NCBI RefSeq assembly: GCF_951229915.1
Contig: NZ_OX579588.1
Span: forward strand, 1,054,001-1,118,000
DNA: 64,000 nucleotides
DNA from: Candidatus Ornithobacterium hominis
GTDB taxonomy: Bacteria; Bacteroidota; Bacteroidia; Flavobacteriales; Weeksellaceae
Reading direction: 5' to 3'
A program made the position numbers and the translations under genes. How positions within the stretch are numbered: the first letter of the stretch is position 1; each line of letters begins with the position of its first letter. Shown in pieces: positions 55,159 to 63,463 of this stretch. Under the pieces are notes generated by a model. It was not told the DNA's origin. It saw only the letters and a program-made list of their open reading frames with translations, and did not search any database.

Positions 55159-55590
55159 CTATAATGCATTTTCATTTAAAAACAATTGATAATTTTGCTC
55201 ATTTTCAAAATAAGCTACCTCATCATTGTCTCCAATAACTACAATATAAGCATCAGCTTTGCTGATTTTTTTTAGAGAATGTGGATCCACTGCATAACGT
55301 ACGCTTTGGTCTTTAGGAATTTTTTCTTTGCACATATTGCAACATCCGTAATACATTTTCCCTTCAAAAGGTACCTCAATCTGTTCTTTTCCCATATATG
55401 CGTCATTGACCATACATACAAGATTATTGGGTACATGTTTTCCTTTTTTAGGATTATTTATCTTTTTGATTTCGGTAGTTTGAGTTTTAGAGATTACTTC
55501 TGTTGCATTATTTGATTTTTGATCTGTACAGCTTATTAAAAGTACCGTAGCAAATGCTACGATACTTACTGTTTTTAATATATTTTCCAT
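55159..55590 (-). CDS. Metal-binding-type lipoprotein with TRASH-like Cys block
   Basis: 143 residues. The lipoprotein Cys is in VLLISCTDQK. After a low-complexity linker comes VCMVNDAYMGKEQIEVPFEG and YYGCCNMCKEKI, a Cys-rich TRASH/YHS-like metal block, then a PHSLKKISKADAYIV tail. It probably captures a soft metal (copper or similar) in the periplasm. It is the last gene of the RND operon, 5 bp after the adaptor, which supports a metal-efflux role. Confidence 0.75.
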   Translation of the reverse strand: MENILKTVSIVAFATVLLISCTDQKSNNATEVISKTQTTEIKKINNPKKGKHVPNNLVCMVNDAYMGKEQIEVPFEGKMYYGCCNMCKEKIPKDQSVRYAVDPHSLKKISKADAYIVVIGDNDEVAYFENEQNYQLFLNENAL

Positions 55591-55595
55591 ATTAA

Positions 55596-56699
55596 TTATT
55601 TTTTAGTTTGATTTTTTGGAGGCACATCTGTTCCTTCCATAATTTCTTCTGAAGCCATTTTCAGGATTTTATCGCCTTCACTTAATTCGCCGAATATTTC
55701 TACTTTATCTTCCCACATTCTGCCTTTACTTACCGGAATATTTTTAGTTTTTCCTTGTTCAATACGAATGACGTAAGTGCCCATTCCGCTTTCTACAACA
55801 GACATCTTTGGGACAAAAAAAGTAGCTACCGAATTTTGTAACGGGATACTTGTTTCGGCTACCATAAAGGGTTTCAGCAGCTTTTCTTTGTTGATGAAAT
55901 CTGCTTCTATTTTTTCGGAGCGAAGCCTTTCATCCAAACTTCCCGATTTTCTACTTACCAGAGCTATATGTTTCACTTGTGGCTGCGAACGGACATAGAA
56001 ACGTATGGTATCACCTATTTTGATATAAGGAGTATTAGCCTCGGGGACAGAAAGGTTTAACCTTAACTTTTGATTGTTTTCGATAACCAAAAGAGGCGTT
56101 TTGCTCATTGGTCCAACATAAGCACCAAGATCAATATTCCTATTGGTGATCGTTCCGCTAAAAGGGGCTTTAATTACCAAATAATCATTGATATTGCGAA
56201 TTTCATTGTATGCAGAGCGTGCGGCAGCCAATTGCGATTCGTCGGATAATTTACGTGCCTTGATTTGATCGATCGCATCTTTTGCAACTGCACCCTTGGT
56301 TTCATCAGCTTTTAACATACGGTCATACGTTGATTTTGTTGACAGATAAATTGCTTCCTGCGCCTGTACTTTTGCTTTTGCATTTGCAATTTGCGATACG
56401 ATTTCCGGAGCTTCCAACACCACCAAAGTTTGTCCAGCAATAACTTTGTCACCAATATCTACACGAATTTGTTTTACATAGCTATTTACTTTTGCAAATA
56501 ATTCGGTTTGTTCATACGGTTTTAGTTCGCCTGCTAATTTTAAAGTAACTAATGGATTTGATTTGGAAATCTCAATAGTCTCCATCATATTCATCATTCC
56601 CATAGCTGGTTTAGCGTCTTTATTGTCGTTCTTATTGTTGTTATTGCAAGCCGAAAGAATAAGTAAGGCTGCCAACGGAATTATATTTTTTAATTGCAT
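55596..56699 (-). CDS. RND efflux periplasmic adaptor (membrane fusion protein)
   Basis: 367 residues. The lipoprotein Cys is in LLILSACNNN. Biotinyl-lipoyl halves are split by an alpha hairpin (KQIRVDIGDKVIAGQTLVVL near residue 75, and APFSGTITNRNIDLGAYVG near 180), followed by beta-barrel and membrane-proximal parts. It bridges the inner-membrane pump and outer-membrane channel. It is 3 bp after the pump gene. Confidence 0.92.
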   Translation of the reverse strand: MQLKNIIPLAALLILSACNNNNKNDNKDAKPAMGMMNMMETIEISKSNPLVTLKLAGELKPYEQTELFAKVNSYVKQIRVDIGDKVIAGQTLVVLEAPEIVSQIANAKAKVQAQEAIYLSTKSTYDRMLKADETKGAVAKDAIDQIKARKLSDESQLAAARSAYNEIRNINDYLVIKAPFSGTITNRNIDLGAYVGPMSKTPLLVIENNQKLRLNLSVPEANTPYIKIGDTIRFYVRSQPQVKHIALVSRKSGSLDERLRSEKIEADFINKEKLLKPFMVAETSIPLQNSVATFFVPKMSVVESGMGTYVIRIEQGKTKNIPVSKGRMWEDKVEIFGELSEGDKILKMASEEIMEGTDVPPKNQTKK

Positions 56700-56702
56700 T
56701 TT

Positions 56703-59700
56703 TTATTGATTTGATTGTACAAAATGAATACTGTTTTGGTCTTCAGGGTCTAAAGACGGAGAAATAACACTGGCTTTTTTCTGCACCCACCCAAAAACTA
56801 ATGGAAGAATGATTAACACAGAAAAAGTAGAGAATAAAAGGCCACCAATAACGGCTCTACCCAAAGGTGCAATTTGATCGCCGCCTTCGCCAAAGCCTAT
56901 TGCCATTGGCAGCATTCCCGCAATCATCGCAAGGGTAGTCATTATAATTGGACGGATCCTTACTTTGGCGGCTTCAACACCTGAGAGAACAGAATCCTTA
57001 TTTACTTTTCTTAACGTTTCGGCATTACTGATTAATAATACCGCGTTGGCAATTGAAACACCGACCGACATGATTAAGCCCATGTACGATTGCAGATTTA
57101 ATGTAGAACCTGTAATATTGAGCATGAGTAAAGCTCCCACTACTACAAAAGGTACTGTTGATAGAATAACGATTGACACACGGAATGATTGAAACGTTGC
57201 AGCCAACATTAAGAAAATCACAAAAACCGCTATTAACAATCCGGTGGCTAAACTGGACAATGTTTCCTCTAAAACAGGTGCCATTCCTGCTACTTCAATA
57301 TTAACTCCTTTAGGCAATTCGCCTAGGGAAGCAATTGCTTCTTGCACATCTTTAGATGCTTGTTCCAAATCTTTTTTATACAGATTGGCTGTTACTGTGG
57401 TGTAGCCCATCGTACCCAGATTGTAACTTTCTCCTAATTCCTTTGAAGGCGTAATAGTTGCAACATCACCTAAAACGGGTCTGTCCGTATTTTTACTTAA
57501 TGGTAAGTTGGCTAATTCCTCCTTACTGTTCAAAATACCTTGAGGGGTTTGCACCTGCACATCGTAAGCGATGCCCATCATACCTCCAACCCAAAAATTT
57601 TTGTTGGTAAAACGGGTTGATGCGGTAGCAGTTACCAAAGATTTGGCAATATCTTGTGCGTCTAAACCTAACAGTGCCGCACGAGTACGATCAATGTTGA
57701 TTTGGAGTCCAGGATAATCCATTGACTGTGGAATTTGCTGATCACGCAAATATTCAATTTCCTTCAATTCCGCCAATATTTTGTTAGCGTACATCCGGTT
57801 CATTTTTTTCATCATCCCCGAAACACGAACCTCAATAGGTGTACTGGTCCCCTGACTTAAGATTTTCTCCGTTAATTCAATCGGTTCAAATGAAATAGAC
57901 AATTCCGGCATTTTTTCTTTGTAATAAGCACGCAGTTTGTCTTTCAGTTCGTCTGAGTTTCCGGTGGATTTTTTCAATGCTACCTGCATCAATGCCTCAT
58001 GTGGACCTGCATTGTAAAGATAAATTGGGCTAATCGCAAAAGAAGAAGGATGTTGGCCAATAAAAACTGAAGAAATTGCTATATTGTCTGCACCAACATT
58101 ATTTTTCAGGTGCTCTAAGAATTGTTTTACTTTCATTTCTGTCGCTTCAATCCGGGTTCCTTCGGCTGCTTTTATACGAACCTGAAATTGTTGGGAATTG
58201 GATGTAGGTAAAACATCTTTTCCTGTTATTTGATACAACGCAAATCCTCCGACCAATGCTAAAACTAAGCTTAAGCTGACAATTATTTTTTTGCGATTGG
58301 TTAATCTCGATAAAAAGGCTACAAATCGACTTCTGAATTTGGAGAACCAGTCTTCTTTGTGTGCAGGATTTTCACAATGATCTTTTTGGTGTTTCATGAG
58401 CCAATTTGCCATTACTGGAACAAAGGTTTGAGACAACAAGAATGAAACGATCATCGAAAAACCAATTGCCATTGCCAACGGCATGAACAACGAACCTGGA
58501 ATTCCTGTCATCATAAATGCTGGTGCAAAAACCGCCAAAATACAAAGCATAATTAGCAATTTCGGAAAGGCGATTTCTTTACATGCATCCCAAATGGCTT
58601 GCGCTCGGGTTTTCCCCATCGCAAAATGCTGGTGGATGTTTTCGATGGTTACGGTACTTTCATCTACCAGAATTCCAATAGCCAATGCCAAACCGGAAAG
58701 CGACATGATGTTGATGGTTTGTCCAAATAATTTCAGGAACAATACCCCGGAAATAATCGAAATAGGAATGGTCATGATAACGATCAAAGCAGCTCGTCGA
58801 TCGTTCAAAAAAAGCATGACCATTAGACCTGTTAAGAGTGCGCCCAAAACACCTTCTATAACTAAACTTTTCAACGCATTGGTAATATAAACCGACTGAT
58901 CAAATTCGTAAGAAATCTGTACATCATCAGGCATATTTCGTTGAATGCTGGGTAATTCTTTTTTCAAAGTATTTACCACATCCAATGTGGATGCATTTCC
59001 TGCTTTTGCAATATTAATATAAACCGAACGCTTTCCGTCAATCAATGCGTAACCAGTTGCAATATCGGCTCCGTCTTTTATCGTGGCTACATCACGGATG
59101 TACACATTATCAACCGAGCCTTTAAAAATAGGAATATCGCCTAATTCAGCAACTTCTTTCACGGTGTTATTCGTTGGTGTCAGATAGTTTTTATCTCCGA
59201 TATACACATTTCCAGAAGGCGACGTAATGTTGTTTCGACTTATGGCTTCAACGATCTGTTCAGGTGATAAGTTATGAGCACGAAGTTTATACGGATCGAT
59301 ATTAACCTCAATAGTTCTTGGGCTTCCACCGAACGGAGGAGCCGTTGTCAACCCCGGAATTTTAATCAAAAAAGGCCGTGCATTGAAATTGGCAATATCC
59401 TGCAATTGATTGTTAGTTTTTGTAGCACTTCTAAATACCAGCTGTCCCACAGGTTGTGATGAAGCATCAAATCTGATGATGAACGGCGGCGGTGCCCCGG
59501 GTGGTAAAAACACCTGAGAACGGTTGGACAGTGCATTGATCGTAGCAATTGCTTCCCCCATTTCAGTACCTTCATAAAAGGTAACTTTCATTAAGGTAAG
59601 TCCTTGCGTATTTTTAGATTCGATACTTTTGATACCATTGGTAAAAAGCATCATATTTACATACATTTTCGTAAAGTATCCTTCCATCTGTTGTGGAGTG

Positions 59701-59861
59701 TAACCATTGAACGTGTGCGCAATGTACACCACCGGTAAATTCATTTCGGGAAGAATATCTACTTTAATATCTTTGGTTGCTTTGAGACCAAAAAATAATA
59801 ATCCCAATACCAAAACCATAATTGCTATGGGTTTTTGAAGGGCAAATTTTATCATATTCAT
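56703..59861 (-). CDS. RND efflux permease (CusA/AcrB superfamily)
   Basis: 1052 residues with twelve expected helices and two large periplasmic loops. Seen: MIKFALQKPIAIMVLVLG, the porter start VDILPEMNLPVVYI, and helix 4 GILVDESTVTIENIHQHFA with the proton-relay Asp. The substrate is not decided by motifs: the accessory Cys-rich genes suggest a metal, but hydrophobic compounds remain possible. It is the second gene of the four-gene operon tolC-like, permease, adaptor, lipoprotein. GC content is visibly above the core genes. Confidence 0.93.
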   Translation of the reverse strand: MNMIKFALQKPIAIMVLVLGLLFFGLKATKDIKVDILPEMNLPVVYIAHTFNGYTPQQMEGYFTKMYVNMMLFTNGIKSIESKNTQGLTLMKVTFYEGTEMGEAIATINALSNRSQVFLPPGAPPPFIIRFDASSQPVGQLVFRSATKTNNQLQDIANFNARPFLIKIPGLTTAPPFGGSPRTIEVNIDPYKLRAHNLSPEQIVEAISRNNITSPSGNVYIGDKNYLTPTNNTVKEVAELGDIPIFKGSVDNVYIRDVATIKDGADIATGYALIDGKRSVYINIAKAGNASTLDVVNTLKKELPSIQRNMPDDVQISYEFDQSVYITNALKSLVIEGVLGALLTGLMVMLFLNDRRAALIVIMTIPISIISGVLFLKLFGQTINIMSLSGLALAIGILVDESTVTIENIHQHFAMGKTRAQAIWDACKEIAFPKLLIMLCILAVFAPAFMMTGIPGSLFMPLAMAIGFSMIVSFLLSQTFVPVMANWLMKHQKDHCENPAHKEDWFSKFRSRFVAFLSRLTNRKKIIVSLSLVLALVGGFALYQITGKDVLPTSNSQQFQVRIKAAEGTRIEATEMKVKQFLEHLKNNVGADNIAISSVFIGQHPSSFAISPIYLYNAGPHEALMQVALKKSTGNSDELKDKLRAYYKEKMPELSISFEPIELTEKILSQGTSTPIEVRVSGMMKKMNRMYANKILAELKEIEYLRDQQIPQSMDYPGLQINIDRTRAALLGLDAQDIAKSLVTATASTRFTNKNFWVGGMMGIAYDVQVQTPQGILNSKEELANLPLSKNTDRPVLGDVATITPSKELGESYNLGTMGYTTVTANLYKKDLEQASKDVQEAIASLGELPKGVNIEVAGMAPVLEETLSSLATGLLIAVFVIFLMLAATFQSFRVSIVILSTVPFVVVGALLMLNITGSTLNLQSYMGLIMSVGVSIANAVLLISNAETLRKVNKDSVLSGVEAAKVRIRPIIMTTLAMIAGMLPMAIGFGEGGDQIAPLGRAVIGGLLFSTFSVLIILPLVFGWVQKKASVISPSLDPEDQNSIHFVQSNQ

Positions 59862-59879
59862 AAACGAATGCTTTAAAAA

Positions 59880-61262
59880 TTATGGCGTTAATAATTGAAT
59901 GTTTCCTTGTGCAGATGCCAGTAGTAATAATGCTTGCCACACATTATTCTGTGCAATTTCATAATCAATTTCGGCTCTGTTCAAGCTAAACAAGGCTTGC
60001 GTATAATCAACTAAAGTAGTTAAGCCATTTTCATACAAAGCGGTTTGTTGTTTGTATGCCAAAGCAGCCGCACCTAGTTGAATTTTTGTTTCCTCGAAAT
60101 TGTCATAGGCATTTTTTAATTGGGCATTTGCCTGATGAAACAATGTATTTAATTCCTTTTGTTGTGCATCAAAGGTGTATTGAAGAGATTGTGTAATATA
60201 TTTCTGTTCCTTCACTTTTGTATTGTAGCGAAAAAGATTGGTGATGTTCCAGGTAAGTGAAACCCCTAATAAATAGTTGCTACGATCTATTCCAACACCT
60301 TTCAAATAATTAGTGGAATAAGCTGAAAGATCTTGCGCATAATTGGACTGGAACCCAGAACCACGACCTTGAACTACACCAAAAGCCGATAGATTTGGTT
60401 TTCTATGCGCTTTTAACACTTCGACACTTTGTTCGCTTTCATCGATCTTTGTTTGTTGAAATTTTAAATACGGATGATCGGAAACTTTGATTGCTGTTAT
60501 TTCCATTGATTTTACTGGCAGCGTAGTACTGTATAGGCTATCCAACTTGTAGGTTTTAAAATCGTCATTCATTAAGTCTGCCAGTTGCTTTGACCACATT
60601 AGTTCTTTATCGTATGCCTTTATTTGCAACGATTTGGCATTAGACCATTCCGCTTTTGCCAACTGTGCATCCACTTCCGGTATCAGCCCGCTTTTGGCTC
60701 TGGCGAGGGTCATTTCATAAAAAATCTGCGCTCGTTCAGTGTTTTTTTCCTGCACATATTTAACTCGCTGGCTTGCCAGCAAATTGAGGTAAGCGGCTGC
60801 CACTTTTATCTGTTGCTGAAATACTTCCTGTTGCAGATCGGCTTTAGCTGTCAATTCTTTTTTACTTCCTAGTTCCACCTGGTTTTTAATTCGTCCGAAA
60901 GTGAACAAATTCCAGTTGATATTTGCGAAGTAAAGCGAACCAAATGCGGCATTCCAGTTTTGTTCTGCCAAAGGCATAGAGGTTGCCGCAGAACCCAATC
61001 CGCCATAGGCATACATTGGCCCATGCAATGCATTGATGGTGCCGAAACTTTGTTGTGCCGAAAGGGTGAAATCGGGGAGGTATTGTTGCTTTTGAAAAGC
61101 GGTATTTTGAGCCGAGGCGTCGACTACTTGTTGTTTTGCTTTGATTTTATCGTACTGGCTTTCTGTACGATGAAGGGCATCTTGCAATGTTAAAACTTGT
61201 CCGTAGCTATTGATATAGCCTGCAAATAGCAAACATGCAGATGCAATGAATTTTAATTTCAT
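59880..61262 (-). CDS. TolC family outer-membrane efflux protein
   Basis: 460 residues. Signal peptide (about 1-21, GYINSYGQ), then two OEP repeats of long helices, including QQIKVAAAYLNLLASQRVKY and YENGLTTLVDYTQALFSLNR, the pattern expected near the end of each repeat. It forms the trimeric exit duct of the pump. It is first in the operon and 18 bp upstream of the permease start. Confidence 0.9.
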   Translation of the reverse strand: MKLKFIASACLLFAGYINSYGQVLTLQDALHRTESQYDKIKAKQQVVDASAQNTAFQKQQYLPDFTLSAQQSFGTINALHGPMYAYGGLGSAATSMPLAEQNWNAAFGSLYFANINWNLFTFGRIKNQVELGSKKELTAKADLQQEVFQQQIKVAAAYLNLLASQRVKYVQEKNTERAQIFYEMTLARAKSGLIPEVDAQLAKAEWSNAKSLQIKAYDKELMWSKQLADLMNDDFKTYKLDSLYSTTLPVKSMEITAIKVSDHPYLKFQQTKIDESEQSVEVLKAHRKPNLSAFGVVQGRGSGFQSNYAQDLSAYSTNYLKGVGIDRSNYLLGVSLTWNITNLFRYNTKVKEQKYITQSLQYTFDAQQKELNTLFHQANAQLKNAYDNFEETKIQLGAAALAYKQQTALYENGLTTLVDYTQALFSLNRAEIDYEIAQNNVWQALLLLASAQGNIQLLTP

Positions 61263-61347
61263 TATATATAAAATTTAAAAATTGGGAATAAAAAACTATT
61301 GCAACTCCGAAACTTTCGAAATCGCTCGCATAGATTTTAGCCTAAAA

Positions 61348-61776
61348 TCAAATTCTATATACGCAATGTAAAATGTAAAGAGGATTGCCCAGAATTGGGA
61401 CTTTAGTAGAAGAATAAGCGGTGTTTTTTTCTATATCTAGAACAATAGATTCAAAATCGAAAACCGTACCCAACATTTTGTTAGGAATAGCATCGCCCCA
61501 GAATTTTACCGAAAAATCAAAATTGTTATCTTTTTTTACACTGTCATCAAGTTTTATAATTTTCGATACATGCTTACAACAATTCTTCTTCTGATCTTTT
61601 AAACCCTTCTCCTTTGCAGAACAAATTGGACAAGGTTTGTCCTGATTTTGCTGTTGGGTGTTTGAAAAGCTGTAAACTTTACTCGCCGTTCCTTTACATA
61701 AATGTGCATATTGGGTAAAGCCCGAGGACAAAACCAAATAGCAAAGTGAAAGAAATATGACGAACAGTTTTTTCAT
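61348..61776 (-). CDS. HYC_CC_PP family protein
   Basis: 142 residues. Signal peptide (about 1-19), then AHLCKG, PCPICSAKEKG, KNCCKHVSK and a C-terminal LHCVYRI. The His/Cys spacing fits the HYC_CC_PP family, small exported Bacteroidota proteins commonly next to metal or efflux genes. Probably metal handling. It precedes the efflux operon by 85 bp on the same strand and may be co-transcribed. A duplicated promoter lies directly upstream. Confidence 0.82.
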   Translation of the reverse strand: MKKLFVIFLSLCYLVLSSGFTQYAHLCKGTASKVYSFSNTQQQNQDKPCPICSAKEKGLKDQKKNCCKHVSKIIKLDDSVKKDNNFDFSVKFWGDAIPNKMLGTVFDFESIVLDIEKNTAYSSTKVPILGNPLYILHCVYRI

Positions 61777-61781
61777 AGTTT

Positions 61782-61837
61782 AAAGTACAAAGATAAACAC
61801 TTTATTTTTAAAGTACAAAGATAAACACTTTATTTTT
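61782..61837 (-). promoter_or_regulatory. Perfect 28-bp tandem repeat carrying duplicated -7 boxes
   Basis: Two identical 28-bp units, 61782-61809 and 61810-61837. On the minus strand each contains TATCTTTG, an exact TAnnTTTG box. The proximal one ends 11 bp before the HYC_CC_PP start codon. The duplication supplies two tandem promoters or a doubled operator (AAAGTGTTTATCTTT) for the metal-type operon. Confidence 0.65.
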
Positions 61838-61849
61838 GTAGAGCTTATA

Positions 61850-62386
61850 TTATTTAGGTAATTTATTGTAAGATTTTGGGGTTCTTCGAAGTATTCTTTT
61901 TGCACTATCAGAAGCAACAATTAGCCCAGCTCCCAACATGATAATATCTTTTATCACCAACCTCCCTGCACCTGATAGATATGGAAATCCATATTGCGGG
62001 GTCGGAAAATCTCCACCTAGATTGGGGACATACACTTCAGGCGTGGTAATCAGGAACGATAAGGTAACAATAGACATTATGAATGTCAACAGGCCACCTA
62101 TTAGACCTATTTTTGGGAACCAAATTCCGAGTATTACCGCCAATCCTATCAAAACAATGACCGTTCCTAAGCCGTATGAAAATAAGTATGTGCCATTACC
62201 GGTATGCCAATCTACATTTTTCTGTACAGTTTTTCCTTCGGGATTTTTATACAGCGTATGTTCTGCTACTTGTTTTCCCGTTTTATCTATAACGGTTTTA
62301 TCTGCATTATTGTAGAAGAAACTCATAAAAGGGCTGTTGATAACAAATGGTACGATACCATCAGCTTCATATTGATAAGCTTTCAA
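61850..62386 (-). pseudogene. DUF417 family membrane protein, 5'-truncated
   Basis: Open frame of 178 codons beginning only at a TTG. It reads GLKAYQYEADGIVPFVINSP and FMSFFYNN, the family's conserved block after helix 1, followed by three hydrophobic helices and PNLGGDFPTPQYGFPYLSG. The first helix, normally preceding GGLK, is missing; the upstream DNA belongs to a different short gene. DUF417 (YkgB-like) genes are often near stress loci. Likely a non-functional remnant unless initiated at the TTG. Confidence 0.7.
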
Positions 62387-62535
62387 TCCGCCTGAACGGA
62401 TTCTACGGCTTCATCAATTTCAGCTTCTTCTTTGACCGCTTTAGCTAGTTGCTTTGCTTTAGCTTTCAAAATGTTTTCGCTTAACCCTAAATGCGCATAT
62501 TTAGTTTTAAGGGTTTTTAGGATGATTTCAAACAT
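62383..62535 (-). pseudogene. N-terminal fragment of a mobile-element-type protein
   Basis: ATG at 62535, stop at 62383-62385: 50 residues starting MFEIILKTLKTKYAHLGLSE and rich in K, A and E. As I recall, this N-terminus occurs on longer hypothetical proteins of Bacteroidota phages and conjugative elements. The frame ends where DUF417 coding sequence begins in another frame, so the two were joined by a deletion or insertion. Confidence 0.5.
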
Positions 62536-62653
62536 AAATTAGACTTTTTTATTAATTATTAACGCAAAAATGCGTCGATATAATCGGTAATAAATAAAAG
62601 TTGTTACGATTTTAGAAAAGCTAGGCGTTGCCTAGTATCTCTTTTTGGTTTTA

Positions 62654-62803
62654 CTAGCTTTTTACACCCTCTTTTTTGTCAAGCGGTGAATTGATTTTTA
62701 ATAACTCCCTGTTCTTCTCAATCCAACTGGGAGGGGATTTTAAGCGGCTAATTCTTTCTTTGTTTTTTTTTAGCCATTTTTTATAACTAAAATTTTCGGT
62801 CAT
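62654..62803 (-). CDS. Short ORF, 49 residues, unknown
   Basis: ATG at 62803, stop TAG at 62654-62656. The product starts MTENFSYKKWLKKNKERISR and ends KKEGVKS; it is basic and soluble. It may be a small element gene or the beginning of a lost one. No family recognised; support is only the start, stop and position next to the terminal repeat. Confidence 0.35.
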   Translation of the reverse strand: MTENFSYKKWLKKNKERISRLKSPPSWIEKNRELLKINSPLDKKEGVKS

Positions 62804-62889
62804 AAAATCGTCTTATCACATATAAGAAACCCCCTTAAAAGGCTTTATATAAGCTGTTTTGGGTACTTTTAGGGCATAAATACAAGTTT

Positions 62890-63006
62890 TGTACATTTCG
62901 TTTTAAACAAAAAAAGAGGGCAAATAGCCCTCAATCTCTTTATCCAAGCCTTTTTCATCGGCTTTTCTCTCTTTCTCTATTCTGTACTTTTTGTTTTATG
63001 CCCCTT
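62890..63006. repeat. Right 117-bp terminal direct repeat of the mobile remnant
   Basis: Partner of 54511-54627 in the same orientation, with both hairpins retained (GAGGGC/GCCCTC exact; the second weakened by a C-to-T change). Confidence 0.8.
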
Positions 63007-63463
63007 AGTTTCAATTGTTTTTCTGTTATTATTCGTTATTTTTTTTTAAATTTCACTCTTTCTTTCTTCGGACAGCCTTCTATTCCAAGGTCTCATTATT
63101 TATAATTGTATCTTTTGAAAATACCTAAATCATAAATGTTTGAATAGTGTATTGATATTCTTTGACAAATTTTTTTACGCATGAACTTTTTGGAGTTCCA
63201 TAAAAAATTCTTTTCTTAATATTTAAAATTCTATAATCGTCTGGATGCTTAGTTTTAAGCAACCAGTGTAGATTATATCTAGACTTAAAATGGTCCGATT
63301 TAAGCTACCCAGTTTTAGATTGAATAAAAAAACTAATGAAATTCTTTCTTTATAGATTTATCTTATAAATTATAACATTGAATTTAATGGTTGAAGATAT
63401 GTTATAGATTAATTTTCAATAAGATGATAGAATTATAATAAAAGTACTTATTTATTGATATTT
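63007..63463. other. Intergenic region right of the mobile remnant
   Basis: About 450 bp without a convincing gene. A hairpin-like stretch at 63242-63267 (CTGG-at-GCTTA against TAAGC-aa-CCAG) and nearby AAACTGGGTAGCTTAAATCG (on the minus strand) could be the non-coding end of an insertion sequence. No transposase is left. Confidence 0.35.

Noticed and set aside
61782..61837. CRISPR array
   Set aside because: Only two identical units with no spacers between them; it is a tandem promoter duplication.
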